Below are positions 9,165 to 17,166 of a DNA stretch of 56,826 nucleotides, piece by piece (position 1 is the first letter of the stretch; each line of letters begins with the position of its first letter). The translations under genes and the position numbers were made by a program. The stretch comes from Aestuariivivens insulae (lineage in GTDB: Bacteria > Bacteroidota > Bacteroidia > Flavobacteriales > Flavobacteriaceae): positions 1-56,826 of the forward strand of contig NZ_JAKMCS010000019.1 in the NCBI RefSeq assembly GCF_022662195.1, in the 5' to 3' direction. The notes under the pieces are model-generated. The model searched no databases. It saw only the letters and a program-made list of their open reading frames with translations, and had not been told where the DNA came from.

Positions 9165-9497
9165 TTAAAGCTCCAGGTCTCGTTCCATTTCTTCCATTTC
9201 AATGATATCGTAAGCTTCTTGCAAGGTAGGCACCACAACTAATTCATTTGGGATATCATCGATATCGATTTTGTTGGAAACAATCACAAAAGAATGCTTT
9301 GCCGCCCTATGGGTATTGGATAGTTCTAAAAATTCAACAATATCTTGAATGCCAACTTTTTTAATACCGGTTAAAGCTACAATTACATTGTTGTTTTTAT
9401 ATCTTGGGTATAACGCCTGCAGCTTCTTTACCAATTCTATAATTGAAGCCTTCTCTTGGGTTACTATGGTAATGTTCCCGTCTTGGTCTAAAATCAT
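9165..9497 (-). CDS. Small STAS-like protein between pyrB and rnz
   Basis: This 110-residue cytoplasmic protein has alternating beta-alpha pattern ('NNNVIVALTGIKKVGIQDIV', 'HSFVIVSNKID') resembling a STAS/anti-sigma-antagonist fold, but I cannot place a phosphorylatable Ser with confidence. Its start lies only 3 bp after the pyrB stop codon, so translation is probably coupled to pyrB. Homologues of this type are, from memory, common beside pyrB and ribonuclease Z in Flavobacteriaceae and have sometimes been labelled ribonuclease Z, which the sequence does not support. Function is unknown. Confidence 0.6.
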   Translation of the reverse strand: MILDQDGNITIVTQEKASIIELVKKLQALYPRYKNNNVIVALTGIKKVGIQDIVEFLELSNTHRAAKHSFVIVSNKIDIDDIPNELVVVPTLQEAYDIIEMEEMERDLEL

Positions 9498-9500
9498 AAT

Positions 9501-10430
9501 CTATTGTTTTATTTTCGACGCCAATAAATAAATCACTGCCATTCTAACCGCCACTCCGTTTTGTACCTGATCCAAAATAATGGACTGTTTAGAATCGGCT
9601 ACATCACTAGTAATCTCTACACCTCTATTTATAGGCCCTGGGTGCATGATAACAATTTCTTTGTCCAATGAATCCAATAAGGCCTTATTAACCCCAAACT
9701 GTTGCGTATATTCGCGAGTTGATGGAAAATAACTTATATCCATGCGTTCGTTCTGAACACGCAACATATTGGCTACATCACACCAGTTTAAGGCTGCCCT
9801 TAAATTGGTTTCAACCTTAACGTCTAATTTATCAATATATTTTGGAATTAAGGTTTTTGGGCCACATACCATAACTTCTGCCCCTTGGAGCTGTAACGCA
9901 TAAATATTAGACAAAGCTACACGGCTATGCAAAATATCGCCTACAATAACCACTTTCTTTCCGTTTACACTGCCTAGTTTTTCCCTTATAGAGTAAGAAT
10001 CTAACAGTGCTTGTGTTGGGTGTTCATGGGCTCCATCACCCGCATTAATGATACTGGCATTAACATGTTTAGATAAAAAGACTCCTGCTCCGGGATTTGG
10101 GTGACGCATCACAACCATATCGACCTTCATCGATAATATATTGTTTACCGTATCGATTAAGGTCTCTCCCTTTTTAACCGAAGATTGCGCCGATGAAAAA
10201 TTGAGCACATCTGCAGATAAACGTTTTTCGGCCAATTCAAAAGACAACTTGGTTCGTGTTGAATTTTCAAAAAAGAGATTGGCAATAGTTATATCCCTAA
10301 GCGAAGGCACTTTTTTGATGGGCCTGTTAATCACCTCTTTAAAATGATCGGCTGTTTTAAAAATAAGTTCAATATCTTGTTCCTTAAGATATTTTATTCC
10401 TAATAAGTGATTAACACTTAATTCGCTCAT
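9501..10430 (-). CDS. pyrB: Aspartate carbamoyltransferase catalytic subunit
   Basis: The 309-residue protein joins carbamoyl phosphate to aspartate in pyrimidine synthesis. The carbamoyl-phosphate motif 'FENSTRTKLSFE' is at about residue 53, 'HPTQALLDSYSI' at about 137, and 'MHPGPINRGVEI' near 260; length matches the class B/C catalytic chain. No pyrI is present in the window. It is downstream of pyrR on the same strand, separated by 211 bp that contain a 7-bp repeat array, and immediately upstream of the STAS-like gene. Confidence 0.96.
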   Translation of the reverse strand: MSELSVNHLLGIKYLKEQDIELIFKTADHFKEVINRPIKKVPSLRDITIANLFFENSTRTKLSFELAEKRLSADVLNFSSAQSSVKKGETLIDTVNNILSMKVDMVVMRHPNPGAGVFLSKHVNASIINAGDGAHEHPTQALLDSYSIREKLGSVNGKKVVIVGDILHSRVALSNIYALQLQGAEVMVCGPKTLIPKYIDKLDVKVETNLRAALNWCDVANMLRVQNERMDISYFPSTREYTQQFGVNKALLDSLDKEIVIMHPGPINRGVEITSDVADSKQSIILDQVQNGVAVRMAVIYLLASKIKQ

Positions 10431-10537
10431 TGTTACTGTTTAAAGTTTGAAGTTACTTGTGTATCCCTTAAAAACCCGTACTTCAGTTATTCATTATTGT
10501 TCAATTAGGTCTCGACTAGGCTTGACCTGACACTATA

Positions 10538-10634
10538 TCTAGCTTCTAGCTTCTAGCTTCTAGCTTCTAGCTTCTAGCTTCTAGCTTCTAGCTTCTAGCT
10601 TCTAGCTTCTAGCTTCTAGCTTCTAGCTTCTAGC
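10538..10634. repeat. Heptanucleotide tandem array (about 14 units)
   Basis: About 97 bp of near-perfect TCTAGCT units (AGCTAGA on the minus strand) begin only a few bases after the pyrR stop codon, in the pyrR-pyrB gap. The same heptamer class, AGYTRGA, recurs at 22349-22383 and 38754-38851. Confidence 0.97.
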
Positions 10635-10641
10635 TAAATTA

Positions 10642-11181
10642 TTATTTTTCTATTAGGTAAACCGAATCCTCTCCTTCGTTTTCCATCCAATTTACTTTTA
10701 CTTTTTCGTCGTTTATCACATCCACCTGACGTCCTCTGTAATCGGGTTGAATGGGTAAATGACGACTAAACCGTCTATCGATAAGGGTCAGCAACTCTAT
10801 TTCATTAGGTCTTCCAAACGATTGGATAGCTGTTAGGGCTGCCCTTATACTTCGTCCTGTATATAATACATCGTCTATAAATACCACATTTTTATCTTCT
10901 ACGATAAAATTTATTTCGGTGGTATTGGCCGCCAAGGGCTTATCTCCACGACGAAAATCGTCTCTATAAAATGTAATATCGAGATACCCTAACTGTATAT
11001 CCTGCACACCGTATTCTTCCTTTAATATTTTAGCTATTCGATTAGCTAAAAAAGTACCTCGAGGCTGAAGCCCAATGAGCACTGTATTGGAAAAATTGGT
11101 ATGTTTTTCAATTAATTGACAAGCCAATCGATGAAGAATGATGTTTACCTCTTTTGCGTTAAGTAAAACTTTTTGACTCAT
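10642..11181 (-). CDS. pyrR: PyrR-type bifunctional pyrimidine regulator / uracil phosphoribosyltransferase
   Basis: The start at 11181 ('MSQKVLLNAKEV') gives a 179-residue protein of usual PyrR length; a 20-codon upstream extension is atypical and was not used. The PRPP-binding loop 'VVFIDDVLYTGRSI' and 'GLQPRGTFLANRIA' identify the type I phosphoribosyltransferase fold. PyrR binds pyr mRNA leaders in Firmicutes and also has uracil phosphoribosyltransferase activity. Position directly upstream of pyrB supports a role in pyrimidine control, but I did not find a clear PyrR-binding attenuator between the two genes; the gap is filled by heptamer repeats. Confidence 0.92.
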   Translation of the reverse strand: MSQKVLLNAKEVNIILHRLACQLIEKHTNFSNTVLIGLQPRGTFLANRIAKILKEEYGVQDIQLGYLDITFYRDDFRRGDKPLAANTTEINFIVEDKNVVFIDDVLYTGRSIRAALTAIQSFGRPNEIELLTLIDRRFSRHLPIQPDYRGRQVDVINDEKVKVNWMENEGEDSVYLIEK

Positions 11182-11270
11182 ATACTTTCCAAACGTATTT
11201 GGTGTACAAATGTAATGTAAAAAATCATAGCTTACAATCAAGTTTTATGCTTTGTTTAGAGTTATAAAAC

Positions 11271-11300
11271 TGTAAAAGCTCCCATTTAGGAGCTTTTACA
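11271..11300 (-). terminator. Terminator after the type A T9SS protein gene
   Basis: A perfect 12-bp stem (TGTAAAAGCTCC / GGAGCTTTTACA) with a 6-nt loop lies 26 bp downstream of the minus-strand gene that ends at 11327. It is also upstream of pyrR. Confidence 0.8.
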
Positions 11301-11326
11301 AAATTATATACAAAGGCTATTAACTA

Positions 11327-12067
11327 TTATTGTTTAATAAACTTGTAAGATTTTGAAGAGGTACTTCCTTTGAACTTAACTACATACACCCCTTTATTTA
11401 GACGGTTAATGTCTATTTCTTCAATAGTTGTATTACCACTAACTTCAATTACTAATTGTCCCATTAGATTATAAATGGCATAATCTGTAAACGCGTTGTT
11501 GTTTATTAATTCGATAGTATTTTCCTTAACGACCATTCTAAAACTATCTAAACTCTGACTATTAACTGATAATGTTGGATCGTACTCACTTACAAAATCA
11601 ATGACTGTTTCTTCCAATATAGATGTAAGGCTTCCTACCAATGGTTTGCGAATCCTTAAATAATAATCATCATTGGAATCTACATTAATAATATCTTCGG
11701 TAAAACCACTATTTATTCCAATAAGAATATTATAAGAAGAACAAAGGATTTCTTCCCGGTTATTAATATCTCCATTAATGGCTCTTATAATTTGATAATC
11801 AAAAGATGATAAAAAAGTTAATCCTGAAGTCGTCATGCCAACAGTAACTTTATTTGCTCCAGGAATAACATCATGTTTATAAAAAACATCTGCTGACGCA
11901 TCACCACAAGACGGAGATAATTCAGAGTCTGTTAATGAATTAAAAATAGTTTCATCAATAATAGGAATGCCAGTTCCAACAATGGTAATTGGATCGCCAA
12001 TTGTGTCTCCCTGTGCCAAAATAATACTTGTACTCAACAAGGCAATTAATAGTAGAACTTTTTTCAT
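11327..12067 (-). CDS. Secreted protein with T9SS type A sorting domain
   Basis: This 246-residue protein has a signal peptide ('LLLIALLSTSIILAQG') and a C-terminal type A sorting domain ('YAIYNLMGQLVIEVSGN', 'IDINRLNKGVYVVKFKG', terminal 'SYKFIKQ'). The central 150 residues show no domain I recognise; they are rich in Ser, Asp and Ile and carry two Cys ('LSPSCGDAS', 'EEILCSSYN') that could form a disulfide. It is probably exported through the T9SS. It stands alone between rpsA and pyrR with its own terminator. Confidence 0.8.
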   Translation of the reverse strand: MKKVLLLIALLSTSIILAQGDTIGDPITIVGTGIPIIDETIFNSLTDSELSPSCGDASADVFYKHDVIPGANKVTVGMTTSGLTFLSSFDYQIIRAINGDINNREEILCSSYNILIGINSGFTEDIINVDSNDDYYLRIRKPLVGSLTSILEETVIDFVSEYDPTLSVNSQSLDSFRMVVKENTIELINNNAFTDYAIYNLMGQLVIEVSGNTTIEEIDINRLNKGVYVVKFKGSTSSKSYKFIKQ

Positions 12068-12270
12068 GTGTTAGGGGCTTTGGTTAATAATTAAATCCTG
12101 AAAATCAATAATTAATCCTTCAGTAATTTAGTACTTACACCATAAAAAACAATGCTGTTTTTAGACATAATGTAATCTAATATAGACAAAAAAATTCTAC
12201 AAACCGACAATATGTATGTTTTTTTCTATGAAATACACATTTTTTTAACATTTACTAATAAAACCCATAA

Positions 12271-12300
12271 AAAAAGCCTTCAAAAAATTGAAGGCTTTTT
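12271..12300 (-). terminator. Terminator of rpsA
   Basis: A 13-bp A/T-flanked stem (AAAAAGCCTTCAA / TTGAAGGCTTTTT) lies about 75 bp after the rpsA stop. The rest of the 307-bp gap before the type A protein gene has no gene; the stretch 12320-12360 (CTTCGACTTTGCTTAGTGC...) resembles a short dispersed intergenic sequence I recall from flavobacteria. Confidence 0.85.
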
Positions 12301-12374
12301 AATTATTTTCTGAGCCATTTAAACTGCACTTCGACTTTGCTTAGTGCCCATGCTCAGTGAACAGGTAAATAGAA

Positions 12375-14216
12375 TTACTTCTTCCCGTCCATTTTATCCT
12401 TAAGTGCTTGTAAAGCATCATTAGCATCACCTAAAGTTGGTTTTGCTTCTGCAGCTGCAGCTTCTGCTTTTCTAACAGCTTGTTTCACTATTTTAGCTTC
12501 TTCTGCTTTAAATACAGCAGTATGAGATGCTACAACACGCTTGAACTCTTTGCTAAATTCAATAATCTTGAATTCTGCCTCTTCACCTTTCTTAAGGGTA
12601 GACCCGTCTTCTTTTTCAAGGTGACGAGAAGGTACAAATGCTACGATATCTTCGTTAAACACTACAGTAGCTCCTTTGTCTACGATTTCAGCAATTTGTG
12701 ATTTGTGAACCGTATCTAAAGCGAATTCCTTTTCGTATTTATCCCAAGGGTTATCGGTAGTTTGTTTGTGTCCTAAACTTAATTTACGACCTTCAACATC
12801 TAATTCCAATACTACAACATCTAACTTATCACCTACAGCACAGAACTCACTTGGGTGCTTGATTTTCTTGGTCCAAGATAAATCTGAGATATAAATTAAT
12901 CCGTCGATACCTTCTTCCAATTCAACAAAAACACCAAAGTTTGTAAAGTTACGTACTACACCTGTATGGTGAGAACCTACTGGGTACTTGCCTGTAATAT
13001 CAGTCCAAGGATCTGGAGTTAATTGCTTAATACCAAGTGACATTTTACGCTCTTCTCTATCTAAAGTTAAGATAACTGCTTCAACTTCATCTCCTACAGA
13101 AACGAAATCCTGAGCTGAACGTAAGTGTGTAGACCAAGACATTTCAGATACGTGAATTAATCCTTCAACACCATCGGCTACTTCTATAAACGCACCGTAA
13201 TCTGCTATAACTACTACTTTACCTTTTACTTTGTCACCTACTTTAACTTCTTCTGCTAAAGCTTCCCATGGGTGTTTGCTCAATTGTTTTAAACCTAATT
13301 GGATTCTTGATTTATCTTCATCAAAATCAAGGATTACCACGTTAAGTTTTTGGTCTAATTCAACAATTTCGTTAGGGTGATTAATTCTAGACCAAGATAG
13401 ATCTGTAATATGGATTAAACCATCTACACCACCAAGGTCGATAAATACACCGTAAGAGGTAATGTTTTTAACAACACCTTCTAATACTTGACCTTTTTCT
13501 AACTGACCAATAATTTCTTTCTTCTGTTCTTCAATATCAGCTTCAATTAAAGCTTTATGGGATACTACTACGTTCTTAAACTCATGGTTGATCTTAACCA
13601 CCTTGAATTCCATAGTTTTATTCACATACTGATCGTAATCGCGGATTGGCTTAACATCGATTTGAGAACCTGGCAAGAATGCTTCAATACCAAATACATC
13701 TACGATCATACCTCCTTTAGTTCTGCATTTCACAAAACCGTTAACGATTTCACCAGAATCGTGGGCAGCGTTTACACGATCCCATGCTTTAATTACCCTA
13801 GCTTTTCTGTGAGATAATACCAATTGACCTGTTGCATCTTCGCGAACATCAATTAATACCTCAACTTTATCGCCTACTTTTAGGTTTGGATTGTAACGGA
13901 ATTCGTTTAAAGAGATAACACCTTCAGACTTAGCGTTGATGTCGATGATCGCATCGCGGTCTGTAATGTGGATTACAGTTCCTTCAACTACTTCGTTATC
14001 TAAAGTGTCAACGAAATTTTCTGCTACTAGTTTTTCAAATTCTTTTAATTGTTTGTCGTCAACCTCATCAATACCTTCTTGGTAATTGTGCCAGTTAAAC
14101 TCTTTTAAGAATTTTTCAGGGTTTGCTTGTGCTTCTGATACTACAGGAGCTTCAGCGGTTTTTACTTCAGTTGATTCTGTTGCTTCAACTTCAGCTTGTT
14201 TTGCTTTTTCAGCCAT
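12375..14216 (-). CDS. rpsA: 30S ribosomal protein S1
   Basis: This 613-residue protein carries six S1 RNA-binding domains, visible as repeated blocks such as 'GVVKNITSYGVFIDLGGVDG', 'GKVVVIADYGAFIEVADGVE' and 'GVVRNFTNFGVFVELEEGID'. S1 helps the 30S subunit bind mRNA; in Bacteroidota, where Shine-Dalgarno sequences are rare, it is thought especially important. The N-terminal 40 residues are Ala/Glu-rich and the C-terminus ends in a charged tail. Divergent from the LysM gene; cmk, its common neighbour in bacteria, lies about 750 bp away on the same strand. Confidence 0.97.
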   Translation of the reverse strand: MAEKAKQAEVEATESTEVKTAEAPVVSEAQANPEKFLKEFNWHNYQEGIDEVDDKQLKEFEKLVAENFVDTLDNEVVEGTVIHITDRDAIIDINAKSEGVISLNEFRYNPNLKVGDKVEVLIDVREDATGQLVLSHRKARVIKAWDRVNAAHDSGEIVNGFVKCRTKGGMIVDVFGIEAFLPGSQIDVKPIRDYDQYVNKTMEFKVVKINHEFKNVVVSHKALIEADIEEQKKEIIGQLEKGQVLEGVVKNITSYGVFIDLGGVDGLIHITDLSWSRINHPNEIVELDQKLNVVILDFDEDKSRIQLGLKQLSKHPWEALAEEVKVGDKVKGKVVVIADYGAFIEVADGVEGLIHVSEMSWSTHLRSAQDFVSVGDEVEAVILTLDREERKMSLGIKQLTPDPWTDITGKYPVGSHHTGVVRNFTNFGVFVELEEGIDGLIYISDLSWTKKIKHPSEFCAVGDKLDVVVLELDVEGRKLSLGHKQTTDNPWDKYEKEFALDTVHKSQIAEIVDKGATVVFNEDIVAFVPSRHLEKEDGSTLKKGEEAEFKIIEFSKEFKRVVASHTAVFKAEEAKIVKQAVRKAEAAAAEAKPTLGDANDALQALKDKMDGKK

Positions 14217-14382
14217 TTAATTTAAAAAACAATACTTTTTGAATTTTCCTTTATTGAAAACACAATTGTATTGCGATTTGTATTCTGTATGCTTCGGAAA
14301 TTTTAAGCGCTTAACACACAGAAGTGTTATTAATTATTTTTCTTAATTCCTTTTATTTTCCGACGATTCGCTAAAAGGAGTG

Positions 14383-14390
14383 CAAAAATA
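14383..14390 (-). promoter_or_regulatory. Candidate rpsA -7 element (TATTTTTG)
   Basis: On the minus strand TATTTTTG matches the Bacteroidota TAnnTTTG element, about 165 nt before the rpsA start; no TTG at the usual spacing was found. A long leader would suit S1 autoregulation. The 304-bp gap also serves the divergent LysM gene and holds no other visible gene. Confidence 0.4.
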
Positions 14391-14520
14391 CACATTATTA
14401 GCATAATTACCTAAAAATGAACAAATAAATTATCTGTGACTATTAAGGATTAATGGTGTCTTATAAACTGTAGTAAAGTTTTACTATTTATAATGTGTAA
14501 CCTATAAATATAAATCGATT

Positions 14521-14901
14521 ATGTCTGTAAAACTAAAATATAAGCCTGTACTCGATCTGGGCAAAGCCCTAAACATTAAAAACGGTAATGTTAAAGAAGA
14601 ATATGGAAAGTTATTGGTTTGGGGAATCGCTAAAACCCAATATGAGAAAAATATCCTTTGGGATAAGATAAAGGAAATTGGAGGCGATGATCCAAACGAT
14701 ATTATAGCCGATATAAAAGTTAGCGATACCAGTGTATATCATAGACACACCGTAAAAAACGGCGAATCCCTAAGCAAAATTGCAAAGCATTATTACGGAA
14801 ACCCAATGAAATACCAAGTGATTTTTGAAGCCAACACCCCTATTTTAAAGCGCCCTGATTTAATATATCCTGGCCAAGAATTGGTTATTCCTAATCTATA
14901 A
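14521..14901 (+). CDS. LysM-domain protein without signal peptide (Kbp/YgaU-like)
   Basis: The 126-residue protein ends in a LysM domain ('[20 protein letters not shown]' at about 76, then '[11 protein letters not shown]'). The spacing '[19 protein letters not shown]' closely recalls E. coli Kbp (YgaU), a cytoplasmic K+-binding BON-LysM protein. The N-terminal 70 residues take the place of the BON domain. There is no signal peptide or lipobox, so it is likely cytoplasmic, or exported by an unseen route. It is transcribed divergently from rpsA and alone. Confidence 0.75.
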   Translation: MSVKLKYKPVLDLGKALNIKNGNVKEEYGKLLVWGIAKTQYEKNILWDKIKEIGGDDPNDIIADIKVSDTSVYHRHTVKNGESLSKIAKHYYGNPMKYQVIFEANTPILKRPDLIYPGQELVIPNL

Positions 14902-14918
14902 TTTACATATAGTCAAAT

Positions 14919-14961
14919 AAAAGCGACCGTGCATCAATAAACCCAATGACTGGTTGCTTTT
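14919..14961. terminator. Imperfect hairpin between the converging LysM and cmk genes
   Basis: AAAAGCGACC (14919-14928) pairs with GGTTGCTTTT (14952-14961) with one mismatch (G/T position) across a 23-nt loop, flanked by T-rich sequence; plausible bidirectional terminator. Confidence 0.45.
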
Positions 14962-14966
14962 CTTAT

Positions 14967-15656
14967 TCAAGCATGTAATACCTTATTTACAAGCTTCTTT
15001 ATTTCATCAAACTGTTCTTCCAGAGATAAATTGGAGTTATCGATTTCAATAGCATCCTTAGCTTTAATTAAGGGGGAATCTTTTCTGTGTGAATCTATAT
15101 AGTCCCGCTCTTCTACATTTTTTAAAACAGCTTCAAAAGATACGTCGTCCCCACGTTCCAACAATTCGCTATAACGTCTTAAAGCCCTTGTTTCTGCCGA
15201 AGCAGTCATGAATAGTTTCAATTCTGCATCGGGAAAAACAACAGTTCCTATATCCCGTCCGTCCATAACCACTCCTTTTTCTGCACCCATTTGTTTTTGG
15301 TGCTGTACCAATTGGGCACGAACTTGAGGCACTGTCGCAACCTGGCTAACAAACCTAGAAACTTCTAACGTGCGAATCTCCTTTTCAATATTTACGCCAT
15401 TTAAGTAAACCTCTGCAAAGCCTAATGCTGCATTAAATTTAAAACTAACCTTAATTTCACTTAATTTGTCGAGTAACCCTTCAACATCAAAATGGTTTTC
15501 ATCAATGAGACCATGCTCCATGGCAAAATAGGTAACGGCTCTGTACATCGCCCCCGAATCTACATAAACATACCCCAAATGCTTGGCCAATTGTTTTGCC
15601 ACGGTACTTTTTCCTGTGGATGAATAGCCATCTATGGCTATGGTAATTTTACTCAT
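14967..15656 (-). CDS. cmk: Cytidylate kinase
   Basis: This 229-residue P-loop kinase phosphorylates CMP and dCMP. The Walker A is 'IAIDGYSSTGKSTVAKQLA', followed by 'VDSGAMYRAVTYFA'; the NMP-binding 'DGRDIGTVVFPDAELKLFMT' and the lid 'ERDYIDSHRKDSPL' are typical. It lies in the gene order lon, porQ, cmk and then (beyond the divergent LysM gene) rpsA. Its upstream region is a 330-bp gap occupied mainly by a 17-bp tandem array, so the array sits where its promoter or leader would be, unless it is read through from porQ. Confidence 0.95.
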   Translation of the reverse strand: MSKITIAIDGYSSTGKSTVAKQLAKHLGYVYVDSGAMYRAVTYFAMEHGLIDENHFDVEGLLDKLSEIKVSFKFNAALGFAEVYLNGVNIEKEIRTLEVSRFVSQVATVPQVRAQLVQHQKQMGAEKGVVMDGRDIGTVVFPDAELKLFMTASAETRALRRYSELLERGDDVSFEAVLKNVEERDYIDSHRKDSPLIKAKDAIEIDNSNLSLEEQFDEIKKLVNKVLHA

Positions 15657-15828
15657 TACTTAGTTTTAAAGGGGCTAAATTACTTAAATTATAAGTTTAG
15701 AGTGCCTAAAATATTTAAAATACTTAAAGCTTAAAGTGCCTTAAGTTTTGGAAATACAGTAAAACCTTCAACTCAAAAGGAACACCATACTTTTATGATG
15801 TAAAGCAATTAAGGCTTTTATCAATCAC

Positions 15829-15971
15829 AACTTTAACGTACTTATAACTTTAACGTACTTATAACTTTAACGTACTTATAACTTTAACGTACTTATAACT
15901 TTAACGTACTTATAACTTCAACGTACTTATAACTTCAACGTACTTATAACTTCAACGTACTTATAACTTAA
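15829..15971. repeat. 17-bp tandem array, eight full copies
   Basis: Eight contiguous copies of AACTTTAACGTACTTAT plus a partial ninth. Copies 1-5 carry TTTAACG and copies 6-8 carry TTCAACG, so the variant spread as a block. The array fills most of the porQ-cmk gap. The neighbouring 15660-15770 contains looser relatives of 'AAAGTGCCTTAAG'; no gene is seen in this gap. Confidence 0.97.
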
Positions 15972-15986
15972 GTGCACTCCAAGTAC

Positions 15987-17009
15987 TTATCTGTTCAAAT
16001 CGATTTGCAGCCCAAAAAAGCTGGCATTGGCTGCACTGGTGTATTTGGCATGGGTGTAACTAAAGCGCATTTTATTCATTTTTATTGAAATTCCAGCCGA
16101 CAATCCCGAAAAATTGCGCTGATCTATAATACGTAGCTCTTCTGCCCTTCTAAAATTGTAGCCCAAACGCAAGTTGAACCCTTTGTCTGGAAACAACTCC
16201 GCACCAATAATGGTGTGCCGAATGACCTGGCCTAAAAAGCCAATCTTCTCTTGGGTTTGGTTACCTGACAAATCACTTGTTGACCTTGCAGGGTTAGGTC
16301 TGGCAATAGGCCAATCCTGTAAGTTCTCTAAAGTAACATGCCACCGTATGGGAACATGCTGTAAGGTTTGCGACATACCAAAATCGATTTCTAATGGTAA
16401 GGGCTCATTTAAACCGGCATAGGTTGTAATTTGGGTCCCCAAATTTCTAATGGCCAAAGCTGCATGGAAATCAAGAGTTTCATTTATATAAAGTAGTCCC
16501 AAATCGCATGCTGCTCCAAGGGAAGTATATTGCTCTAACTTTGAAGTGATTAACTTCACATTAGCACCAAAGTAAAAATCGGAGTACCCTATTTGTAATG
16601 CATAACCTAAGGACAGGGCCGCTTCGTTTCCTGTAAAGGTTCCTGTAGCATTTCCGTTTTCATCATATCCATCAAAAGAACCATAATTAATATAGGCAAT
16701 GCCTGCGTGAAAGGTTTGTGTCCTTCTGTCTACGGTATAAGCATAGGCTGCTGTACCATAACCAATACCTCCTAAATAACTTGTATAGTTAAGTGCCAAC
16801 TGGTTATCCATTTCCACATTAATGGTTGCTGGATTGAATAGCCCCTGGGTCACATCGTAATCTACATTGGTCAACACCTTACCTCCAAGTGCTGCTTGCC
16901 TAGGAGAAGATACTAGGTTCAAAAATTGATAGGTAGCCTCCCCTCCAACCTGTGCGTTGATTATTGTTCCAATCAACAAGCAAAGCCATGTGACACTTTT
17001 CTTTAACAT
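15987..17009 (-). CDS. porQ: Type IX secretion system protein PorQ
   Basis: Starting at 17009 ('MLKKSVTWLCLLIG'), which begins the signal peptide, the protein has about 340 residues. After the cleavage region 'TIINAQVGG' comes the PorQ hallmark 'YQFLNLVSSPRQAALGGKV', followed by outer-membrane beta-barrel strands ending 'FFGLQIDLNR'. PorQ is part of the T9SS attachment complex with PorU, PorV and PorZ, which acts when cargo is cleaved and anchored. It lies between lon and cmk, an arrangement I recall as conserved in Flavobacteriaceae. A start seven codons upstream is possible but lengthens the signal peptide unusually. Confidence 0.9.
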   Translation of the reverse strand: MLKKSVTWLCLLIGTIINAQVGGEATYQFLNLVSSPRQAALGGKVLTNVDYDVTQGLFNPATINVEMDNQLALNYTSYLGGIGYGTAAYAYTVDRRTQTFHAGIAYINYGSFDGYDENGNATGTFTGNEAALSLGYALQIGYSDFYFGANVKLITSKLEQYTSLGAACDLGLLYINETLDFHAALAIRNLGTQITTYAGLNEPLPLEIDFGMSQTLQHVPIRWHVTLENLQDWPIARPNPARSTSDLSGNQTQEKIGFLGQVIRHTIIGAELFPDKGFNLRLGYNFRRAEELRIIDQRNFSGLSAGISIKMNKMRFSYTHAKYTSAANASFFGLQIDLNR

Positions 17010-17129
17010 ATTTAGGCGCAAAGTAAACAAATCTATCTTAAAACGGTAGCAGCTATTTTTTATTTTAATTGTAGAATATTTCCCTTAGACTAAACATAGC
17101 TACTCCGAACTCAATAGTAAGCATAAAAA

Positions 17130-17149
17130 ACCTCGACATAAGTCGAGGT
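17130..17149 (-). terminator. Terminator of lon
   Basis: An 8-bp stem (ACCTCGAC / GTCGAGGT) with a 4-nt loop, followed by six T residues on the minus strand, lies 18 bp after the lon stop codon. Confidence 0.9.
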
Positions 17150-17166
17150 CATAATATATAAAATAT

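Noticed and set aside
10538-10634. CRISPR array at the tandem repeats (also at 15829 and 38754)
   Set aside because: The units are 7 or 17 bp with no unique spacers and no cas genes anywhere in the window.
11182-11241. Longer N-terminus for PyrR (start at 11241)
   Set aside because: The extra 20 residues do not resemble PyrR, which normally begins near MSQKVLL.
12320-12360. Regulatory site downstream of rpsA (CTTCGACTTTGCTTAGTGC region)
   Set aside because: It looks like a common short intergenic sequence of flavobacteria rather than a site tied to rpsA; no pairing or second copy in this window.
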